Shown here: positions 26,703 to 35,270 of the stretch, piece by piece
Numbering within the stretch: the first letter of the stretch is position 1
Layout: every line of letters starts with the position of its first letter
NCBI GenBank assembly: GCA_947497175.1
Contig: CANMFM010000006.1
Span: 186,001 to 250,000, forward strand
Length of the DNA: 64,000 nt
DNA from: an uncultured Aquimarina sp.
GTDB taxonomy: Bacteria > Bacteroidota > Bacteroidia > Flavobacteriales > Flavobacteriaceae
Reading direction: 5' to 3'
The notes under the pieces: model-generated
The model's database searches: none
What the model was told of the DNA's origin: nothing
The model's input: the letters and a program-made list of their open reading frames with translations, nothing else
Translations under genes and position numbers: made by a program

Positions 26703-28316
26703 ATGATGACACAGCAAAAACACATCATTAATAAACAGATTTTAGAAATTCACCTGCCTTCGACTGTAGATCCTTTTACTGTGCAGCAAGAACTGAGTGG
26801 CCTTTGTCGGCATCAGTTAAGAACGGTTATGGACCGCATATTTTGTAATACTACGCCTAATGCAGGAGATCAATCGTTGCAGATTGACCGCCTTACATTA
26901 GATTTAGGAAAGGTATCTATTGAAGATTTTGCAACTGTTTTTGAGGAAGAATTACAAGAAAAGCTTCAGGAAGCGCTAACCATACATCAGCAATCTGATG
27001 CTGTAGCACAAAAAAACACAGCCAATCAACCTGAAGAAAAAACACCTATTAGAGTCGTAGCACATTACCTGAAAACCGGGATACTACCATGGTGGGCAAA
27101 AGACACAACGAAAGCCTATGTTCTGGAGCAATTAGAAGAATTGTTGCAAAAGCCGAACACCACATTTATCACCTTGCTAAAACAATTGAGATGGAATACC
27201 CAGCAGCTAGAACGTTTTATTCATACAAGTACAGAAGCGCAACTGCTTCAATCGCTTCAACTGATTTCGGATGTTCCTCTACAAGAAATAATACCTGCTT
27301 TCGAAAAATTTCAGCAAAGAATTCATAATAAATACAGCATCATATCACAGAAGATAAAGGCTACATTTTGGAAAACAGCGTTTCAGAAGTTTGATACCTA
27401 TAAAGATTCCAAGTTCTTTGAACAAGCATGTTTCAAAGGAACGTTAGCAGCACTCGGAATAGACCATAAAGGAAGTAGCAGAAAACATCAAGCACAGGAT
27501 GTCTATGAGATCAAATCTTTAGTAGCTAACCATAAAACTGTACAAGTTAAGAATACTGTATGGCAAGAATTCTTTAGACAACTATCTAAGATCATAAACA
27601 ACCCTTTTTTGGATCAGCTGCCTACTAAGATGTTAAAGCAATGGGTGCAACTACTAAAAGATATAGGGAACATACAAGAGCAAACGGTAGATGCCAATAC
27701 GGTATTAAGACCCTTGGCAATCTATCTCCAGAGAGTACATAAAGAACTGCAGGAGATAGCATCAAAACCCATATTAATGGAGATAGAAAAGCTTTCCTCT
27801 CCTTTTGAGGATACAGATTTTATACCCGTACAAAATGCAGGATTGATACTCTTTTGGCCATTTTTAGAACGCTTTTTTGAGAATTTGGAGTTGATCAAAG
27901 ATAAAAAATTTATCGATGAAACCGGTCGCCATACTGCCATATGTGCCTTGCAGTATCTGTGTGAAGGAGATGATCAGGAACTGTTTGAAGGAGCATTACC
28001 GTTAAACAAATTGTTATGCGGTGTCGCAATTGATGAAGTTATATCGCCAATCATACTATCGGATGAAGAAACAGCAATTGCTGAAGGATTGCTAAGCGCT
28101 GCGATAGGACAAGGCCCACATTGGAAAAACCTATCGATAGAAGGATTTAGAACTTCCTATCTATGCCGTCCAGGATCCTTACGCACCCGAGATGGTCATT
28201 GGTTATTACAGGTGCAACGAGAAACCCATGATGTTACGTTAGAAAAATTGCCCTGGGGTTTTCATACGGTGAAACTCCCCTGGATGCAAGACATTATTGT
28301 AGTAGAGTGGTTATGA
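26703..28316 (+). CDS. eCIS tape measure protein (Pvc14-like)
   Basis: The 537-aa protein has the contractile-injection-system tape-measure start: HIINKQILEIHLP, then LSGLCRHQLRTVMDRIFC and QIDRLTLDLGKVSIEDF. The centre is helical and variable, as expected for a ruler. The C-terminal part has ILFWPFLERFFENL and TAICALQYLCEGD, then LPWGFHTVKLPWM, all conserved in this family. Length of this protein sets particle length. It begins five bases after the preceding stop, so translation is probably coupled. Confidence 0.88.
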   Translation: MMTQQKHIINKQILEIHLPSTVDPFTVQQELSGLCRHQLRTVMDRIFCNTTPNAGDQSLQIDRLTLDLGKVSIEDFATVFEEELQEKLQEALTIHQQSDAVAQKNTANQPEEKTPIRVVAHYLKTGILPWWAKDTTKAYVLEQLEELLQKPNTTFITLLKQLRWNTQQLERFIHTSTEAQLLQSLQLISDVPLQEIIPAFEKFQQRIHNKYSIISQKIKATFWKTAFQKFDTYKDSKFFEQACFKGTLAALGIDHKGSSRKHQAQDVYEIKSLVANHKTVQVKNTVWQEFFRQLSKIINNPFLDQLPTKMLKQWVQLLKDIGNIQEQTVDANTVLRPLAIYLQRVHKELQEIASKPILMEIEKLSSPFEDTDFIPVQNAGLILFWPFLERFFENLELIKDKKFIDETGRHTAICALQYLCEGDDQELFEGALPLNKLLCGVAIDEVISPIILSDEETAIAEGLLSAAIGQGPHWKNLSIEGFRTSYLCRPGSLRTRDGHWLLQVQRETHDVTLEKLPWGFHTVKLPWMQDIIVVEWL

Positions 28317-28430
28317 TAAAATAGGTATTAGAATATCGTGGAAAGCCCTTCCCCTAGAGAAGGGAGCAATTAAACGGTAGTGTGTCGTCTGTATTTACGA
28401 ATTGAATGAATTATAAAGAAAAACAACACT

Positions 28431-29834
28431 ATGGAAAAACAATTATATATCAAAGAAAATCAAACTATGGAGTACTCCACAGATAAAAACAGCAATGTTG
28501 CTAACGCTGAGGTATTAGCAGCAGAACTCTCCTGGCTAATCATCGTGCTTCAAACCCGTTTGGAATTACATTTTAACCAAGAAACGCCTTATCAATCCAT
28601 ACAAGAATTAACACCTCCGAATATAACAGATAAAGAAGGAGTCTATGCAGCATTTATAGAAAAACACAAACTCAAGGTTGTAGAACGATTGTTGCTAATC
28701 TTGGCATTGGTTCCTCATATCAAACCTGAACTTTTAGATATTCTGTTCACCAAAAATAAAGATTATGACCGTCGGTATTGCGAGTTTGGTGGGTTATTAT
28801 TAGAAGGACATTTGGGATTGATTCCTACCGCAGAAACTGCAATGTTTTTAATAGCAGGAGATGATTTACAGAAACGCTTGCAATATCATACGCTCATTAC
28901 CCAAGATTTTGTGGCGATACGAAAAGGCATCATCAGCCTATCAAGAACCAAAGGAAATAGTCCGCTATTAAGTAGTATCTGGATGATTGCTAATGAATAT
29001 GTAGAATATTTAGTAACAGGTAAACCTTATCAAGCAGTTTATAGCCCTGATTTTCCTGCACAACGTATTGATACGAAGCTATCGTGGGAGGATCTCATCG
29101 TCTCTAGATCCACAACACATAGCTTGCAGGAAATCAGGGATTGGGTAACCTATGGGCATACGGTTTTAGAAGAATTAGAACTGGGCAAACGATTAAAACC
29201 GGGCTATAAAAGCCTGTTTTTTGGACCACCGGGAACCGGTAAGAGTATGGCGGCAGCGTTGTTAGGAAAACGCACAGACAGGCAAGTCTATAGGATCGAC
29301 CTTAGTATGACGGTCTCTAAATACATTGGCGAAACCGAAAAAAACCTGGCTAAGGTTTTTGACCAAGCACAGCAACATGACTGGATCTTGTTTTTTGATG
29401 AAGCCGATTCTTTGTTTGGGCAACGTACCCAAGTAAGTAGTGCCAATGATCGATATGGAAACCAGGAGATTGGATATTTATTACAGCGTATCGAAGATTT
29501 TCCCGGAGTAGTGATCCTCGCCAGTAACTTTAAAGACAATATAGACGATGCCTTTACCAGAAGATTTCAATCCATGATCGAGTTTACCATGCCAGGAGTA
29601 GAAGAACGCTATCAATTATGGAAGCAATCCTTTGCTAAGAAATTACCACTAGATGAAAACTCAGATCTATGGCATATCGCCGAAAACTATGAAATCTCTG
29701 GCGGATTAATGATGAATGTAGTACGTAAATGTACGCTACAAGCCGTAACTAATAACGAAAAAACCATCACCCAACAAAGCCTGGAAACTGCCATTAGACA
29801 GGAGTTACAGAAAGAAGGGATTATTTTAAACTAA
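28431..29834 (+). CDS. AAA+ ATPase of the eCIS (Pvc15-like)
   Basis: The 467-aa protein has an N-terminal helical domain (about 25-200) and a C-terminal AAA+ module: Walker A GPPGTGKS at 265-272, Walker B ILFFDEAD at 319-326, and a probable arginine finger in DAFTRRFQSMIEF. Pvc15-type ATPases are conserved in eCIS clusters and are thought to assist assembly or cargo loading. A second in-frame Met at residue 13 is a possible start. It lies 114 bp after the tape measure gene and is the last gene before the cargo. Confidence 0.9.
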   Translation: MEKQLYIKENQTMEYSTDKNSNVANAEVLAAELSWLIIVLQTRLELHFNQETPYQSIQELTPPNITDKEGVYAAFIEKHKLKVVERLLLILALVPHIKPELLDILFTKNKDYDRRYCEFGGLLLEGHLGLIPTAETAMFLIAGDDLQKRLQYHTLITQDFVAIRKGIISLSRTKGNSPLLSSIWMIANEYVEYLVTGKPYQAVYSPDFPAQRIDTKLSWEDLIVSRSTTHSLQEIRDWVTYGHTVLEELELGKRLKPGYKSLFFGPPGTGKSMAAALLGKRTDRQVYRIDLSMTVSKYIGETEKNLAKVFDQAQQHDWILFFDEADSLFGQRTQVSSANDRYGNQEIGYLLQRIEDFPGVVILASNFKDNIDDAFTRRFQSMIEFTMPGVEERYQLWKQSFAKKLPLDENSDLWHIAENYEISGGLMMNVVRKCTLQAVTNNEKTITQQSLETAIRQELQKEGIILN

Positions 29835-30194
29835 ACGATACAATAATATATAAAAAAACATAAATATTTCTAATAGATGGTGGGGAAATAAGGGGGATTA
29901 TCCCGGTACTGATTATTTAATATGTAGAGGAATACCTGTAGAAGAAGGTATCGGGATCCACCATCGTAAAACGCTGTTCTCAGAAAAGTGAGGCTCTGCT
30001 AAGTTTGCAACTTCATAGCGATATCATCAAGAGGATAATAGCCTATTTACAAATTAATAAATAAGAAAGAAAATGTTACAAAGTCATAGATGTTCGCAGA
30101 GCGGTAATAGCAAAAAGTAAGAAAGAAAAAAATATCAGACTGAGCTTGTCGAAGTCCAGTACAATAGCTCAGCACCATTAAAAAGATTTGATGA
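29835..30194. other. Intergenic region before cargo genes
   Basis: These 360 bp hold no convincing gene. An imperfect long-range palindrome has GATGGTGG (29876-29883) matching CCACCATC (29958-29965). The 14-bp palindromic motif AAGTTTGCAACTTC lies at 30001-30014 and recurs after the cargo genes. A repeat fragment, GAGCTTGTCGAAGTC, lies near 30143. I see no clear promoter, so the cargo genes may rely on read-through or a separate undetected promoter. Confidence 0.5.
30001..30014. repeat. Palindromic 14-mer, left copy
   Basis: AAGTTTGCAACTTC occurs here and again exactly at 33596-33609. The two copies bracket the two cargo genes. Each copy is an inverted repeat (GAAGTT/AACTTC type), as in REP-like elements. 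Confidence 0.55.
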
Positions 30195-31790
30195 TTGTTA
30201 ACATATACTACTATGAAAACACAAACCAATAAAACTCAGGAACCACAGAACTCGATTACCCCGAGAGTTACTAGTGAATCTAGTAACGGAGGTACGGCAC
30301 AACTTAAGGATAACCGTACCTCTTCTTTGGATCAAAGAAAATTAATATCTGGAATTGATAGACCTAATAACGGAAAGAATAGTATCCAACGAAAAAATAA
30401 TAATGGATTACCTGATACCCTAAAATCTGGTATCGAAAACCTCTCCGGGTATAGTATGGACGATGTAAAAGTACACTACAACTCTAGCAAACCGGCACAA
30501 TTGCAAGCCCACGCCTATGCGCAAGGCACCGATATCCATCTAGGCCCAGGACAACAAAAACATTTGCCTCACGAAGCTTGGCACGTAGTACAACAAAAGC
30601 AGGGTAGAGTAAAACCGACTAGACAGCTAAAAAGTAAAGTGAATATTAATGACGATGCTGGATTAGAAAAGGAAGCGGATGTAATGGGAGCAAAGGCACA
30701 AAACTATAAAAAGGAACCAAAAATACTATATAAACAAGGAAAAAGAGCAAATGAGGAACGAAAAAAAGATAGTAAAGTTGTACAACGAAATGCATTAGAA
30801 TTATTGCCAAATGCAGAAAATAAAAGAAAGTTTAAGCGACTAGATGTTAAAGATTCAGAAACAGATAGAGTTTACAGAGTTGGGTATTGGACGTCGGGTA
30901 AAAAAGTTAAAATAGGTGAAGTCTTTAAATCGTATTATGTAATTCTATTACCATTTGGATTTCCAAAAAAAATGCGTACTGAAGTAGAAAATAAACTACC
31001 GGGATATCCAGGAACTCAAGTGAAATATTTCTATGAAAATCAGTCAAAGGAAATGATTTTTGTCGATGAAAATGATGGTGTAAATAATTTTAAAGAACTA
31101 AACGATGAGAATGGTTGGGAAATCAAAGAGAGGGACGCCCGGGGTAGGGTAATAGAATATTTAGAGCAGATGAAAGGTAGAAATATAATATCAGAAGATA
31201 TTTATAATCAATCTTTAAAAAGTTTAGAGGAAATTAAGGTTAAAGTGATATTCGATAAGACAGAATGGTCAAGTACTATTTCAAAGCTTTTATTGCAAAG
31301 TCAGAATCCCAATTTATGTGCTGGACTGAAGCATAAGGATAAACCGATTGTATATATAAATGCTAATCTAGCCGATACAGGGACCATAATACACGAACTT
31401 TTCCATGTAATACAAAGGGATATGGTAGATTTTGACGAAAGAATATTCGATGATATAGTAGAAGGGTCAGCAGAGTTTTTTGCTATGGATGTATTGGGGT
31501 TAGATGTGCATAAACAACAAAATGGGGAGGAGCACTATAGAGCTGAGGTAAGCATGTTAATAGATGCAATAGAACAAGGATACATAACAAAAGAACAGTT
31601 ATTTCAATTCAATTTAGTGGGAAAAAAGGGTATGGACGAAAATGCATATAATGTGGTTCAAAAATTAAATAAGTATATGCAAGAACAAATGGCAAGAAAA
31701 TCTGATTTAGCAGCAAGGGGAAAAACAAAAATAAAAGAGATGACTTTCAGAGAGTTTTTAATAAAGCCACCCGATAATGCAGATTTGTAA
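30195..31790 (+). CDS. DUF4157 cargo with C-terminal gluzincin-like zinc peptidase domain
   Basis: This 531-aa protein fits an eCIS effector. The start in use may be the ATG at 30213 (MKTQTNKTQ), which matches the next gene; the frame opens at 30195 with a possible alternative start. A leader carries SNGGTAQLKDNRT and DQRKL, typical of DUF4157 cargo. DUF4157 spans about 65-165 (numbered from 30213), with LPHEAWHVVQQ. The C-terminal domain has HELFH at about codon 400 from 30195, then Glu 18 residues later in VEGSAEFFAMD. HExxH-18-E fits a gluzincin protease. No signal peptide or membrane segment is visible, consistent with delivery by the particle. No obvious immunity gene is adjacent, as expected for non-kin targets. 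Confidence 0.8.
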   Translation: MLTYTTMKTQTNKTQEPQNSITPRVTSESSNGGTAQLKDNRTSSLDQRKLISGIDRPNNGKNSIQRKNNNGLPDTLKSGIENLSGYSMDDVKVHYNSSKPAQLQAHAYAQGTDIHLGPGQQKHLPHEAWHVVQQKQGRVKPTRQLKSKVNINDDAGLEKEADVMGAKAQNYKKEPKILYKQGKRANEERKKDSKVVQRNALELLPNAENKRKFKRLDVKDSETDRVYRVGYWTSGKKVKIGEVFKSYYVILLPFGFPKKMRTEVENKLPGYPGTQVKYFYENQSKEMIFVDENDGVNNFKELNDENGWEIKERDARGRVIEYLEQMKGRNIISEDIYNQSLKSLEEIKVKVIFDKTEWSSTISKLLLQSQNPNLCAGLKHKDKPIVYINANLADTGTIIHELFHVIQRDMVDFDERIFDDIVEGSAEFFAMDVLGLDVHKQQNGEEHYRAEVSMLIDAIEQGYITKEQLFQFNLVGKKGMDENAYNVVQKLNKYMQEQMARKSDLAARGKTKIKEMTFREFLIKPPDNADL

Positions 31791-31867
31791 TCCGTGCAGT
31801 TACCTCGTAACCACAGAGTTGATAGATAATTTGTTCCCAAAAAGTATACATAAAAAGCTAAAGAGAC

Positions 31868-33535
31868 ATGAAAACACAAGAATCCCAAAGTTCCATTACC
31901 CCAAGGGTTTCTCAGGAACCCAGTAACGGAGGTACGGCACAATTAGTAGACAACCGTACGGCTACTATTGATCAGCGCAAGCTACAGAAAACGATGAATG
32001 CTTCTACGAGTAAAGAGAGTGCATTTTTACAACCAAAAGAGAATAAAACAGGTTTACCAGACAACTTAAAATCGGGTATCGAAAACCTCTCTGGTTACAG
32101 TATGGATGACGTAAAAGTGCATTACAACTCTAGTAAGCCTGCACAACTACAAGCCCACGCTTATGCGCAGGGAACCGATATTCATCTTGCACCAGGTCAG
32201 CAAAAACATTTACCTCATGAAGCCTGGCACGTAGTACAACAAAAGCAAGGACGTGTAAAACCGACCAGACAGCTAAAAAGCAAGGTAAATATTAATGATG
32301 ATGCTGGTTTGGAGAAAGAAGCAGATGTGATGGGGACAAAGGCGTTACAGATGAAAAAAACCGTGCTCTCAAATAAACCAAATATACAAGCAAAACAATC
32401 TGGTAGTATAAATAAAAAAGTAATAGTACAGGGAAAATTCGTTGGCGATCTTGAAACTTTAATGTATCCGGGAATAAAGAAACTGATGGAAAAGTCTCAC
32501 ATTGTAGAGTTTCCTTGGTCAAAATATAATGAATTAAAAAAATCTACAACTGAATATGATTCAAAAGCATTGGTAGCTCACTTAAATGGAGGGACCGGTA
32601 GCATAGGTGATACTTCATCTGAGCAAATGGAAGAGAAGGTAAACCTTACTTCAACGGAAGCGGAGACAATTATTGAAACAGCATCACTATTAAAAGTAGA
32701 GACTGCTGCTAGTGGTGATACTTCAATTAAGCAAAAGGAAAAGGCTCAGCACAAACATATTGATTTGACAATACTGCAAGATAAAGCTGAAATTGTGGAT
32801 GATAACAGCTATAAAGTAGCGCGGCGTATTGCAGAGGGAGGAAATCTCTCAAATACGAAATTATTTGAACCAATCACAGGTTCGGGAGTGAATAAGCAGG
32901 TTTATAGAGTAAAAGGGACCCCATGGTTCGTCTTGGTATTGTCCAAGTTCAGAAAACCGAATTTGATAGAAGAAGTTCGTAAACTAAAGGCTATGAATGG
33001 GGTTTTGCCCGTTGCCGATGTGGGGCCAGATATTGATGTCAATGAACTGGTTTTCCCTGTTAAGATGCCATCTTCGAATGGCTTTAAGAAATTAGCTCAA
33101 GATCCTAATAGCGTATTAGGAAGCAGAGATATGATAGAAGGATATGGTTTTTTAGAACAGGAGATTCCTGGTGTAGGTATCGAAAAAGAAGGTAGTCACG
33201 CATTTGGTGATAAAGACATTGAAGATTTTTTAACCAAGGTGAGGACACTCATTAAAGGGGCGCCTGAACAACGACAAATAGAATTACTAAAGAAAGCTAT
33301 AGAAAATTTAGAAACTATACGCGCTTATGTTCATAAATCTAAAACCGGAATTCCTGATTTTCAGGTTCGTTATAACGAGAACACAGGAGAAATTATAGTG
33401 ATGGATCCAGGTGGGGTAGATGGCCAACCACCAAAGAAAACACAGTTACAATGGATAGATTATTGGATAAAATACTTGACTGAATTTGATCCAATAAATG
33501 AAGATGCGAAGGCTCCAAAATTTGTTTTCAAATAA
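31868..33535 (+). CDS. DUF4157 cargo with C-terminal protein-kinase-like domain
   Basis: The 555-aa protein shares the leader (ITPRV, SNGGTAQLVDNRT, DQRKL) and a nearly identical DUF4157 domain (about 62-160; HEAWH at 117-121) with the preceding gene. Residues 160-310 are low-complexity linker. Residues about 330-540 look to me like a kinase fold: glycine loop GSGVNKQVYRV (338-348), candidate beta-3 lysine in VLVLSKF (K360), a following helix with EEVRKLKAM, catalytic-loop-like IPDFQVRYNEN (D497) and a DFG-like MDPGG (D513). The usual HRD is missing. Kinase assignment is inference from motif order; delivery as eCIS cargo is supported by leader and position. Confidence 0.76.
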   Translation: MKTQESQSSITPRVSQEPSNGGTAQLVDNRTATIDQRKLQKTMNASTSKESAFLQPKENKTGLPDNLKSGIENLSGYSMDDVKVHYNSSKPAQLQAHAYAQGTDIHLAPGQQKHLPHEAWHVVQQKQGRVKPTRQLKSKVNINDDAGLEKEADVMGTKALQMKKTVLSNKPNIQAKQSGSINKKVIVQGKFVGDLETLMYPGIKKLMEKSHIVEFPWSKYNELKKSTTEYDSKALVAHLNGGTGSIGDTSSEQMEEKVNLTSTEAETIIETASLLKVETAASGDTSIKQKEKAQHKHIDLTILQDKAEIVDDNSYKVARRIAEGGNLSNTKLFEPITGSGVNKQVYRVKGTPWFVLVLSKFRKPNLIEEVRKLKAMNGVLPVADVGPDIDVNELVFPVKMPSSNGFKKLAQDPNSVLGSRDMIEGYGFLEQEIPGVGIEKEGSHAFGDKDIEDFLTKVRTLIKGAPEQRQIELLKKAIENLETIRAYVHKSKTGIPDFQVRYNENTGEIIVMDPGGVDGQPPKKTQLQWIDYWIKYLTEFDPINEDAKAPKFVFK

Positions 33536-33574
33536 TATTAAAAATGATCAATATGCCGAGGTATATTATTTTTA
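33531..33574 (+). terminator. Weak AT-only hairpin at the end of the cluster
   Basis: AATAATAT near 33531 can pair with ATATTATT near 33562, followed by a T run. It overlaps the stop codon of the last cargo gene. An AT-only stem is weak, so termination here is uncertain. Confidence 0.3.
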
Positions 33575-34137
33575 TAAAATTGCTAAATAAAGGCGAAGTT
33601 TGCAACTTCTTGAAGTCAATAGCTTCTGTATCGTAAAAAAGAAAATATCATAAATCAGAGAGTCTAAAAAGTATTATTTCTAAAGCTCTGCCACATTGAG
33701 CACCTGCTCCCGCTAGCATCTTCTGCTAGTGGCGGCAAGAGTAAGAAGATTATGAGCAGGTTAAAGTAGTGAAAAGGTAACTAAAAATGAAAAGAAAGAC
33801 CACTAGCGTGATGCTAGCCATAGCATGCTATTTTAAACTTTATTTTACTACCTTATGGCACAAATATGATGGCGCAGAAATGTTTTCTGCGCTACGTATG
33901 AGTAAGCGACAAGAGCAAGAAAACAGCAAAAATAGCGGCGTTTGCAACAGATGTAAGGTCACATCTATGGTTGTAGCTTTAATAGTTTATAACTAGCATA
34001 TCACATAAAGCTAAATCAACACAATATTAAAGATAGCTACAAGTCGCAAAACCTGTAGCTGATTCATCTATTACCTGACTCTTATACACCACAGCCGAAG
34101 ACTAGTGGTAGTATCACTATATGATCATAAGCTACTT
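33536..34137. repeat. REP-like palindrome cluster after the cargo genes
   Basis: This 602-bp stretch has no convincing gene but many palindromes: the second copy of AAGTTTGCAACTTC (33596-33609), a GCTAG/CTAG-type inverted repeat around 33710-33735, a 9-bp stem GCGCAGAAA/TTTCTGCGC (33872-33892), and AGCTACA/TGTAGCT (34035-34060). A short reading frame (33787-33996) runs through these hairpins and I do not believe it. The make-up resembles dispersed REP-like repeats of Flavobacteriia. Confidence 0.5.
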
Positions 34138-34701
34138 CTAATTCTGCGATATCATAGTAGCATACGTATCTTTGGCCTTACCTGTAGTCACTGTAATGGA
34201 AGCATCCCCCTTATCGTTAATTTTTAAGGTTGCTATATCTGTTAAAAATCGCACCGTGGCCAGGTGGTCTTTGCTCTTCGCGCCTTGCAAAAATTCGAGA
34301 TCTTCGGTCCAGTAACTCATAAAAAAATCAACGATAAGGTCTTTACTACCTTTAAACACTACTTTTGTACTGATCCGTTTTCCGGTAGGTAACTGGTCGT
34401 AATACAAGGTGTACGAGATTTGTCTCTTTTTTAAGCGGTCAGGGGTAGTACTTTGGTGTACCCACTGTAAACAGTTCGTTCGGCATGCCATAGATTTGGC
34501 TTCCCACTTTGTTTTATCTTTGATAAAAGATTGCACCATCTTTGAAACACCATACGCATAATCTATTTGACCACTGGTAGTATTGGTAAGCAGCCATTGT
34601 TTGTCATGTGTAGCAGCTGCGGTAATATCCTCTTGCGAATAATTTGTTTGGGCAAAAAAAGTAAGTGGAAATAAAAATGAAAGAAGTAAAAATTTTTTCA
34701 T
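34138..34701 (-). CDS. Secreted protein of unknown function
   Basis: The 187-aa protein has a signal peptide (MKKFLLLSFLFPLTFFAQ). I do not recognise a family. Two cysteines (in SMACRTNCLQW) could form a disulfide. The sequence is mixed alpha/beta with no membrane segment. It stands alone between palindromic DNA and an empty promoter-like region, so context gives no function. Confidence 0.65.
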   Translation of the reverse strand: MKKFLLLSFLFPLTFFAQTNYSQEDITAAATHDKQWLLTNTTSGQIDYAYGVSKMVQSFIKDKTKWEAKSMACRTNCLQWVHQSTTPDRLKKRQISYTLYYDQLPTGKRISTKVVFKGSKDLIVDFFMSYWTEDLEFLQGAKSKDHLATVRFLTDIATLKINDKGDASITVTTGKAKDTYATMISQN

Positions 34702-34880
34702 AAGCTATTGATTTATAATTTCTTGTATCTACAATTTACGAAATTTTTTAAAACTTTTATGTCAAAATAGCCCAAAATATGCTCTCTTTTTGACCCTCGT
34801 TAGGTATTGTACTACTATAGGCTTGTAATTTAAGCCATATGCAAAGGCATATCGAGGTAATTAAAAACCAGAAACCAGTT

Positions 34881-34920
34881 CGAAAGTGTAGGAAACAACG
34901 CGTAGTTTTCTACACTTTCG
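34881..34920. repeat. Long hairpin before the orphan promoter
   Basis: CGAAAGTGTAGGAAAC (34881-34896) pairs with GTTTTCTACACTTTCG (34905-34920) with one mismatch and an 8-nt loop. No T run follows on the plus strand, so a terminator role is doubtful. It could end transcripts arriving from the left or act as a binding site. Confidence 0.55.
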
Positions 34921-34985
34921 TCCGAAATTTGATAAATGTCGACGGTTTTGTGATATCTATATAGTACTTCTTTGTAATATTTTTG
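34920..34985 (+). promoter_or_regulatory. Orphan copy of the eCIS-type promoter
   Basis: Half-sites GTCCGAAATTT (34920) and GACGGTTTTGT (34941-34951) are 21 bp apart, and TATTTTTG (34978-34985) lies 58 bp from the first half-site. This is the layout seen at 8493, 39198 and 40079. No long plus-strand gene follows. Confidence 0.5.
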
Positions 34986-35011
34986 CTCTGTCTTAATATT
35001 TTAGTGAATTC

Positions 35012-35077
35012 ATGTATACAAAAAAAACAGGAACCCGATATGATCAATTAGTTCTAAAAAGTGGTCGAATTGATTGA
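35012..35077 (+). CDS. Possible 21-aa micro-ORF behind the orphan promoter
   Basis: The first ATG after the orphan promoter is 27 bp beyond its TAnnTTTG box, nearly the same spacing as at the other three promoters. It opens a 21-codon frame beginning MYTKKTGTRYDQL. I have no family for it. It may be a decayed gene start, a small peptide or the beginning of a noncoding RNA. Confidence rests only on promoter spacing. Confidence 0.25.
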   Translation: MYTKKTGTRYDQLVLKSGRID

Positions 35078-35270
35078 TTTTTTATAATGAAACAAAGAAA
35101 AATAATATCGATCCTTTAACGTGCTCTGGATGGCAAGGCTTTTACTTAAAAATTTACTTGTCTTCGATACATTTTTCTATCCACAATTATTCAGATTGAC
35201 CTATATTTTCTTACGTCGAACTTACGCTAAAGAAAAAGACAATAAGATTAAAAATAAAGAAATAAATAGT

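Larger units (their letters stand above)
34702..35270. other. Intergenic region with hairpin and orphan promoter
   Basis: These 569 bp hold no long gene. A 16-bp near-perfect stem (34881-34896 with 34905-34920, one mismatch) lies directly before the regulatory element at 34920-34985. A 21-codon reading frame starts at 35012 and would be the first ATG after that promoter. Confidence 0.45.

Noticed and set aside
8592..33535. Prophage or type VI secretion system
   Set aside because: No capsid, portal, terminase or integrase genes, and no TssJ/L/M membrane complex. The DUF4255, tape-measure, AAA+ ATPase and DUF4157 genes identify an eCIS.
33787..33996. 69-codon plus-strand frame
   Set aside because: It runs through REP-like hairpins, has mixed composition and no recognisable family.
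35087..35119. Ten-codon frame after the orphan promoter
   Set aside because: Too short and not at the promoter-to-ATG spacing seen elsewhere.
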